Assembly: GCF_018617875.1 (NCBI RefSeq)
Contig: NZ_JACSKZ010000005.1
Span: 62,001-126,000 of the forward strand
Source of the DNA: Exiguobacterium algae
GTDB lineage: Bacteria > Bacillota > Bacilli > Exiguobacteriales > Exiguobacteriaceae
Length of the DNA: 64,000 nucleotides
Reading direction: 5' to 3'
The notes beneath the pieces were generated by a model that saw only the letters and a program-made list of their open reading frames with translations, made no database searches and had not been told where the DNA came from. Within the stretch, counting starts at the first letter, position 1, and every line of letters begins with the position of its first letter. Position numbers and translations under genes: made by a program. Below are positions 58,895 through 64,000 of this stretch, piece after piece.

Positions 58895-58930
58895 ATATTC
58901 CCGATTTGGAATATTCCAAACAAGGAATAT
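58895..58930. promoter_or_regulatory. Nested inverted repeat, probable ArsR-type operator
   Basis: The centre TTTGGAATATTCCAAA (58905-58920) is a perfect 16-bp palindrome. Outer arms ATATTCC (58895-58901) and GGAATAT (58924-58930) extend the symmetry. On the - strand TTGGAA with TATAAA 18 bases on would be the promoter, so the operator covers its -35. It also lies only a few bases after the 3' end of gshF. Confidence 0.75.
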
Positions 58931-58932
58931 TG

Positions 58933-61218
58933 TTAAGAGAACAACAAGTCGAGCACTTTTTCTCCAATCGGTCGTTCGGTCCCCTCATGAGGATAGGCAT
59001 GGATGTGAATCGCAGGATTGAAGTTCAGTTCGATGATGCCGTAATCGATCGATTCGTCCGTGAGAGAAGGGATCATCATATCGACGCCGCATATGGTCGC
59101 ACCGATCGATTTTGCTGCATCGACCGCAATTTTTTTATACGTCTCAGGCATCGAGTCCGTGTAGTCGATGCTGTCACCACCCGTACTAATATTGGAGTTT
59201 TCTCGTAGGAAAATTCGTTCACCGTGTTCAAGAATGTCATCCGGGGTTTTATGCTGTGCATGCAAAAACGAGATTACGATGTCATCGATCTCGATTTTTT
59301 CAAGCGGGGTCTTGTACCCCTTTCCCCGAAGCGGGTCTTCGTTCTTCTTTGTGACGAGTTCGCGGATTGTCGACACGCCGTCTCCGGTCACGTTCGCCGG
59401 GACGCGGTGGAGGACACCGGCGACCTCATCCCCGATGACGAGAAAACGATATTCTTTACCGGGTATGAACGTCTCGAGCAAAACGACCTCGTCGAACGAC
59501 TTCGCATGATGAAAGGCGGCAATTACCTCATCGCGTGTGGCACCGTCTTTGAAGATGTGGATGCCGATGCCGAAGTTCGTCGATTTTGGTTTTAAGACAA
59601 TGGGGCGCTGCTCGTATGCATTCCACACCTCGAGCAGGTCCTGAACCTGTCTCAACTCGACGCCCTCAGGCACTCGAATGCCTCGCTCGGCCAAAATGTG
59701 CTTTGTCACCGTTTTATTTTCCATCATGAGGACGGACACATAGTTGTCCTTCGAGGTTTTCGTCGCTTGTTTGACGTACTCGACGTGTTGACCGTGGCGA
59801 ATGCGAATGAACTGATCGCCCCGATCGATGACGTCGACCCTATATCCCCGCTTCAAGGCGGCTTTCATCAACACCTGGGTCGACAACTCCAAATCGAGAT
59901 AACCATGGACACGGAAACGGTTGGCGTAGGCGTCCTGGTAGAACGTTTCCGCTTGACGGAGCGACCATTGCGTATAGCCGTCTTTCGTCATGGCGGCGGT
60001 GGCTTTGGATGAATAGGTCAGGTCAATGTCCTTGATGCGCGCTTGCATGGCTGAGAAGACGTCCTCGAGTTCGGGAGAAAGCGAGTGAAATGCCTCGATC
60101 TCATCGAGGAGCTCCTGTGCATATAATTGCAGGGAAACCTCATTTCCATCACGATGCAACATCAAGTCAGGAGACAACCCTTCCTTGGCGACGCGTTGCT
60201 GATTAGAAAACGCCTCGGCCTGCCAATCAGGAAACGAAGTCTCCTCCTTGAACGTCCAGTAGAGCAGGCAAGCATGGAGAAATTGTAAATCCTTCCGGGC
60301 GATGCCTGTCTTCTCGAACGGATTCAGGTCGATATTACGAATCTCGATATAATCGATCCCATCGTGCTCAAGGTTCGATAAATCATTTCCACCCCGTGAA
60401 GTCTTCAGACGGACCGGCGAATACAATTCGTTTGGGGTGACGATATCGCCTTGCGAAATAAAGTGGCGTACACTGCTCGTATAACCTTGAAGAGACGAAT
60501 AGTTCGGGTAAAGCGGTTCGATGTTCGTATAGCCGCAATCGCTGTTTCGGTAAGAGAGGGCAATCTGGTTCGAATACACATCTTCGTTTACTGCCTGCAT
60601 CCGGCTGACACACCGTTCTTCATAGCTCGTGTGGACCGCGGGGGTCGCACCGAGTAAATACACGATCAACCAGCGGAATCGTAAATAGTTACGGACGAGT
60701 TTGAGATAGAGTGAATTTTTAAAGTGCGGGTAACATTCGGGTGACCCCTCGTGTAAGGCGGCAATCAAATCATCAGAGAATGAAAAGTTGAAATGAACGC
60801 CCGAGATCAACTGCTGTTTCGCCCCATATTTATGAAGGAGGTGTTCCCGATACATCCCGGCATCCGGCGCGAAAGTTCCGAAGTTGGCGATTGGAATGGC
60901 TTCACCGTCCGGTAAAGGGCATGGCATCGACTGAGGCCATAAACGTTCATCCCCGATATGAAGAGCCGTAATGTCATAGAGCGTCTCTAAAAACTGATGT
61001 GCCGCCTCGAGGGTCGGGAACGGGGGCGTGATCAATTCAATCTGACTCTCGGAAAAATCGGTCGTGATATACGGGTGGGTGGCCTTGTCTCCGAGAGACG
61101 AAGGGTGTGCCGTCAAAGCGAGCGCCCCGTCTTTCGTGACACGTAGCATCTCACGCTCGAGAGCGAATTCACCGCTCATGCGCAAGTGTTTCGGGAGTTG
61201 TTCAAACCGTTTCTGCAA
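58933..61218 (-). CDS. gshF: Bifunctional glutathione synthetase GshF
   Basis: A 761-aa fusion that makes glutathione from Glu, Cys and Gly in one protein. Residues 1-~460 are the gamma-glutamylcysteine ligase (GshA-type; FALEREMLRVTKDG at the start and GVHFNFSFSDDLI). Residues ~480-761 are an ATP-grasp glutathione synthetase-like domain (VLKPKSTNFGIGIHIF; MIP...IIELNFNPAIH). The start is a TTG at 61218 with GGAAG nine bases before it; it overlaps the end of the MATE gene by 17 bases, so translation is coupled. Confidence 0.94.
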   Translation of the reverse strand: MQKRFEQLPKHLRMSGEFALEREMLRVTKDGALALTAHPSSLGDKATHPYITTDFSESQIELITPPFPTLEAAHQFLETLYDITALHIGDERLWPQSMPCPLPDGEAIPIANFGTFAPDAGMYREHLLHKYGAKQQLISGVHFNFSFSDDLIAALHEGSPECYPHFKNSLYLKLVRNYLRFRWLIVYLLGATPAVHTSYEERCVSRMQAVNEDVYSNQIALSYRNSDCGYTNIEPLYPNYSSLQGYTSSVRHFISQGDIVTPNELYSPVRLKTSRGGNDLSNLEHDGIDYIEIRNIDLNPFEKTGIARKDLQFLHACLLYWTFKEETSFPDWQAEAFSNQQRVAKEGLSPDLMLHRDGNEVSLQLYAQELLDEIEAFHSLSPELEDVFSAMQARIKDIDLTYSSKATAAMTKDGYTQWSLRQAETFYQDAYANRFRVHGYLDLELSTQVLMKAALKRGYRVDVIDRGDQFIRIRHGQHVEYVKQATKTSKDNYVSVLMMENKTVTKHILAERGIRVPEGVELRQVQDLLEVWNAYEQRPIVLKPKSTNFGIGIHIFKDGATRDEVIAAFHHAKSFDEVVLLETFIPGKEYRFLVIGDEVAGVLHRVPANVTGDGVSTIRELVTKKNEDPLRGKGYKTPLEKIEIDDIVISFLHAQHKTPDDILEHGERIFLRENSNISTGGDSIDYTDSMPETYKKIAVDAAKSIGATICGVDMMIPSLTDESIDYGIIELNFNPAIHIHAYPHEGTERPIGEKVLDLLFS

Positions 61219-62530
61219 GGGAAGTCACTTCCTTTTTCGTAAATTGAACATAGAGAGCGGACACGAGTCCTTTGATCACGCTCGAGAGCGCGATACTCCA
61301 CCAAATTGCATCGATCCCAAGGTAAGGTTCCAGTAGCAGTGCAAGGGGAATCCGGGCGACCGTAAAGACGATGGAAATGGTGGCTGGAATTTTTGGCAAA
61401 CCGAGTCCGGAAAAGTAGCCGTTTCCTATCATTTCAAGGGAAGCGAACACGAGAGAAAATCCAATGATTTGAAGGTAACTGGCTCCGATGTCGATCGTCC
61501 GGGCATCCTCCACGAATAACCCGATCAGAGTATCCGGAACGAGAAGGAAGACGAGCATGATGAGTCCGGTATACAGCATTCCAAGACGGGTGGTGACCCG
61601 ATATCCTTCATGGACGCGTTCGACTTTTTGTGCCCCGAGGTTTTGCCCGGTATAGCTGGCAATCGCCCCGTTCAGCCCTCCGATCATCATATAGGCGATC
61701 GATTCGATTTGAAGACCGATCCGTTGAGCGGCAATCGCCTCGGTGCCGTACGTACCGATCATCCGGCCGAGAATGATGCCGATGACGGTGAAGAGGACAC
61801 GTTGCGTCGCCATCGGGAACCCGAGCCGTAGAAGCTCTTTATAATCCTCAGATGTCGGCATGACCGTCTTTTTCCATTGAAATAAGGCATGGGCACGATG
61901 CCAGAAGAAGCCGAACATGACAATGTTTGCGACAAGTGTCGCGATTCCCGCCCCGAGAACGCCGAGACCGAGCGGATAGATGAAAAGCGGGGAGAGAACC
62001 ATGTTCAAAATGACTCCGGTCGCGTTAATCCGCATCGCCGTCGTCGTGTTGCCGTAAGCGCTGAATAGACGTGCGAACAGCAGGTTGAAGAAAGAAAAAA
62101 CAAGCATCGGTGCGCTGACGAGTAAGTAACGGTAGGCGAGTTCTTCGACGCCTTGGTCCTGCATATTTAAAAATCCAATCAAGTACGGACCGGTTGAAAC
62201 GAGAACTCCGGCGAATAGAAGGCCGAGCATCAGGTTCGCGCGTCGTCCGGCCCGAACGTAACGCTGAATGCGTGAGTCATCACGCTTTCCGACTGCCTGA
62301 GAGACTTTAATTCCTGCGCCGACGACAATCAGTGACTGAATCGCCTGTCCGAGTAAGATATAAAAACTGGCCGCCCCGATACTGGCGACGGCATCACTTC
62401 CGAGTGCACCGACCCAAAACATATCGACGAGACTATACGTGAACTGTAAGAGTGAGCTACCGACGAGCGGCAGGGCGAGCGTGAGAATGACACGCTGTAC
62501 CGATCCGGTCGTCAAATCAACGGTTTTCAC
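61202..62530 (-). CDS. MATE family efflux transporter
   Basis: A 442-aa membrane protein with twelve helices in two halves. It opens with VDLTTGSVQRVILTLALPLVGSSLLQFTYSLVDMFWVGALG, the usual MATE start, and ends KKEVTSLAETV. It exports drugs or metabolites driven by Na+ or H+. The GTG at 62530 follows AGAGGTC; the frame is open upstream but runs through the operator at 62552-62577. It is immediately upstream of and overlaps gshF, so thiol synthesis and export are linked. Confidence 0.9.
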   Translation of the reverse strand: MKTVDLTTGSVQRVILTLALPLVGSSLLQFTYSLVDMFWVGALGSDAVASIGAASFYILLGQAIQSLIVVGAGIKVSQAVGKRDDSRIQRYVRAGRRANLMLGLLFAGVLVSTGPYLIGFLNMQDQGVEELAYRYLLVSAPMLVFSFFNLLFARLFSAYGNTTTAMRINATGVILNMVLSPLFIYPLGLGVLGAGIATLVANIVMFGFFWHRAHALFQWKKTVMPTSEDYKELLRLGFPMATQRVLFTVIGIILGRMIGTYGTEAIAAQRIGLQIESIAYMMIGGLNGAIASYTGQNLGAQKVERVHEGYRVTTRLGMLYTGLIMLVFLLVPDTLIGLFVEDARTIDIGASYLQIIGFSLVFASLEMIGNGYFSGLGLPKIPATISIVFTVARIPLALLLEPYLGIDAIWWSIALSSVIKGLVSALYVQFTKKEVTSLAETV

Positions 62531-62551
62531 AAAACAAGACCTCTTTTCTAC

Positions 62552-62577
62552 TATATATAACCATTTAGTTATATATA
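62552..62577. promoter_or_regulatory. Perfect inverted repeat in the MATE-gshF promoter
   Basis: TATATATAAC and GTTATATATA flank six bases (CATTTA). The repeat is 22 bases before the MATE start, on the likely -10 region. It looks like a MarR- or TetR-type operator; no such regulator is encoded in the window. Confidence 0.65.
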
Positions 62578-62632
62578 AGCACGATGGAAACAGATTAGCA
62601 ATCGAGAGAGGTGACTTGATAAAAAATCGACA

Positions 62633-62661
62633 CAAAAAAAGGAATTCAGGGCGAATTCCTT
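62633..62661 (-). terminator. Terminator of the 39-aa ORF
   Basis: On the - strand AAGGAATTC and GAATTCCTT pair around five bases and are followed by a T run. Confidence 0.82.
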
Positions 62662-62779
62662 AATGTGTATAGGCACGAATCCAAGTCGTCATGTAAACGA
62701 GTATCGCGATGATCAGCGTTGAAGCAAGGGCGTAGATTGGATAAGTGGGGAGGGCATCTTCAAACAACGGATAGAACAT
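62660..62779 (-). CDS. Small single-helix membrane protein, 39 aa
   Basis: An ATG-started ORF of 39 codons ([22 protein letters not shown]...) with one hydrophobic helix (about residues 15-33) and a short basic end (TWIRAYTH). It stops right at a strong terminator, which supports a real gene. The ribosome site is weak (TGGGG). It starts at the 5' end of the truncated dioxygenase remnant. Family not recognised. Confidence 0.5.
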   Translation of the reverse strand: MFYPLFEDALPTYPIYALASTLIIAILVYMTTWIRAYTH

Positions 62780-63041
62780 GAACGACCCCATAAAAATAGG
62801 TACGGATATACCAAATGAGACGCTCGATGCACACGGTATCAGTCACTCCGGTCTGATTGACCGCTACTATTTTCAGTCGATTTACTTCCGCGAACCGAGC
62901 GGGATCTTAGTGGAACTGGCGACAGATGAACCGGGGTTCGCGACGGATGAATCCATCGAAGCACTCGGAGATCGACTCGCCTTGCCGCCGTTTCTTGAGG
63001 CGGGACGGGCGGAAATCGAAGCGAAGTTAAAACCGATATAA
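62778..63041 (+). pseudogene. Truncated ring-cleaving dioxygenase (MhqO-like), C-terminal remnant
   Basis: The frame encodes only the last ~70 residues of a VOC-type ring-cleaving dioxygenase: [35 protein letters not shown] and LPPFLEAG match the C-terminus of MhqO/LinE-type proteins, which are normally ~310 aa. The upstream 240 residues are missing; bases before 62778 belong to the 39-aa ORF and its terminator on the other strand. There is no convincing ribosome site. Probably a deletion remnant. Confidence 0.75.
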
Positions 63042-63044
63042 TCG

Positions 63045-63082
63045 AAAAACCCGACGGCCTATTTTCAGTCCGTCGGGTTTTG
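63045..63082. terminator. Bidirectional terminator
   Basis: AAAACCCGACGG and CCGTCGGGTTTT pair around a 12-base loop, with A and T runs either side. Its - strand use ends nsrR. Confidence 0.88.
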
Positions 63083-63505
63083 TATGCCTAGTAGCATGCC
63101 GAGTTCATTCGTTCGATTGGCGACGAGATCGGCAATCGTGTATCGGTCGAGCACATGAAAGAACGCCAGCATCGCCTCATTCAACACACTTCGTAAATCA
63201 CATGCAGGTGCGATGACACAATGCCCTTCACCAAAACACTCGACAAGTTCAAGTGGTTCCATCGTCCGGACGACATCTCCGACGTTAATCTCTGCCATCG
63301 GACGAGCAAGTCGAAAGCCGCCGCCGCGGCCACGCACTGACTCGAGATAGCCGTGCTTTCCAAGTTCATAGACAACTTTCATGACGTGGTTCTTCGAAAT
63401 TTGATATTGGTCTGCCACTTCTTGAATCGTGACAAGTCGATGCGAAAATGTGGCGCTATACATAAGTGTTCGGAGTGCGTAATCGCACGTTTGCGTGAGT
63501 CGCAT
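63065..63505 (-). CDS. nsrR: NO-sensing Rrf2 repressor NsrR
   Basis: A 146-aa Rrf2 family winged-helix protein. DNA-binding is by VTIQEVADQYQISKNHVMKVVYELGKHGYL. The three Fe-S ligands are Cys 90, 96 and 102 (ECFGEGHCVIAPACDL), with NsrR-like spacing. Nitric oxide destroys the 4Fe-4S cluster and lifts repression. It is divergent from hmp, its classic target. Ribosome site AAAAGAGAGG. Confidence 0.93.
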   Translation of the reverse strand: MRLTQTCDYALRTLMYSATFSHRLVTIQEVADQYQISKNHVMKVVYELGKHGYLESVRGRGGGFRLARPMAEINVGDVVRTMEPLELVECFGEGHCVIAPACDLRSVLNEAMLAFFHVLDRYTIADLVANRTNELGMLLGIQNPTD

Positions 63506-63618
63506 AATCGGTCACCTCTCTTTTATCATTGTACAAGACAACAGGGGAATGTGCGATTTCAACAAATGTGAAAAAACATTGACCAAAACAAGTCGAAAGG
63601 GTGAACGATGTTTTAAAG

Positions 63619-63662
63619 AAGTATTTAATATATTGATTTAAAGGTGATATACCTCACATAAT
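63619..63662 (+). promoter_or_regulatory. hmp promoter with NsrR-like and Crp/Fnr-like sites
   Basis: TTGATT (63633-63638) and CATAAT (63657-63662) are 18 bases apart. AAGTATTTAATATATT (63619-63634) resembles an NsrR half-palindrome and touches the -35. GGTGA-TATACC-TCACA (63643-63658) matches the Crp/Fnr consensus at 9 of 10 positions and fills the spacer, suggesting repression. Confidence 0.6.
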
Positions 63663-63692
63663 GTACATGTACTTAAAAAAGGGGGAATCACG

Positions 63693-64000
63693 ATGTTAGA
63701 TCAACAAACAATCGAAATCGTCAAATCAACCGCTCCTGTGTTAAAAGAGCATGGGGTCACCATCACGAAACATTTTTATAAACGCATGTTTGAAAACAAT
63801 CCTGAAGTTCGTCAATTCTTTAATCATACAAACCAAAAACGTGGACGTCAGCCGGAAGCCCTGGCGAATACCGTTTATGCGGCAGCGCTACATATCGACC
63901 GACTTGAAGCGATTTTACCGGCCATTCAACCAGCTCTTCACAAACATAAGAGCTTAAACATTCGAGCGGAGCATTATCCGATTGTCGGAGCGAATCTACT
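63693..64000 (+). CDS. hmp: Flavohemoprotein Hmp (nitric oxide dioxygenase), 5' part
   Basis: The window ends after 102 codons. The visible part is the globin domain: ITKHFYKRMFENNPEVRQFFN and LEAILPAIQPALHKHKSLNIRAEHYPIVG, where His 85 is the proximal heme ligand. The FAD/NAD(P)H domains must lie beyond the window. Hmp turns NO to nitrate with O2. AAAAAGGGGGAATC precedes the ATG. Divergent from nsrR. Confidence 0.93.
   Translation, partial: MLDQQTIEIVKSTAPVLKEHGVTITKHFYKRMFENNPEVRQFFNHTNQKRGRQPEALANTVYAAALHIDRLEAILPAIQPALHKHKSLNIRAEHYPIVGANL

Overview
The window looks like a chromosomal segment of a low-to-mid GC Bacillota bacterium, most likely Exiguobacterium or a close relative. Reasons: Bacillus-type sigma-A promoters, strong AAGGAGG ribosome sites, tightly packed genes separated by bidirectional terminators, T-box leaders, CcpA cre sites, a coproheme decarboxylase, a fused glutathione synthetase GshF, and an arginine deiminase operon with its own Crp/Fnr-type regulator. 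The genus is inferred from content and was not tested by search. I see no rRNA, tRNA, CRISPR array, IS element or prophage.

Layout. 1-12.8 kb: a structured non-coding stretch, an ABC-F ATPase behind a leader peptide and attenuator, an EamA transporter, small membrane proteins, a HAD phosphatase, a small WYL-like protein under a LexA box, a MurE-type ligase, reductases and MgtE. 12.8-24.7 kb: a redox and energy block with arcA-arcB-arcD-arcC, a cre-controlled GH31 glycosidase, a Crp/Fnr regulator and cydDC. 24.7-24.9 kb: a candidate Fur-controlled small RNA between convergent genes. 25-38.7 kb: a diguanylate cyclase, MsrAB, DUF2252, a rhodanese, GabD, a UbiB-like kinase, a CwlO-like M23 hydrolase and an amino-acid permease. 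38.9-43.7 kb: two T-box leaders in tandem, both with UGG specifiers, ahead of trpDCFBA (no trpE or trpG here). 43.8-54.3 kb: a cation/proton antiporter, ATP-grasp ligase, ChdC, Pta, FolE2, TerC and an HxlR/VOC/dehydrogenase cluster. 54.4-64 kb: an aldolase-like PLP enzyme, sulfide:quinone oxidoreductase with DUF1641, a DUF202 protein, ArsR/SRPBCC, MATE-GshF, and NsrR divergent from hmp, which runs off the end.

How the parts work together. Three regulatory networks can be read from the DNA. (1) TGTGA-N6-TCACA-like sites lie at arcA, cydDC, chdC/pta and hmp, and a Crp/Fnr regulator is encoded between the arc and cyd loci. (2) A near-identical ATACC-N5-GGGTAT motif sits inside the promoters of three scattered units (rhodanese, SQR-DUF1641, DUF202), which suggests a persulfide-responsive CstR/CsoR regulon. 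(3) A near-perfect sigma-A promoter with a Fur box in its spacer drives no protein gene but a ~160-nt transcript with three C-rich hairpin loops and an intrinsic terminator, like the iron-sparing sRNAs FsrA and IsrR. This sRNA is the most interesting candidate in the window.
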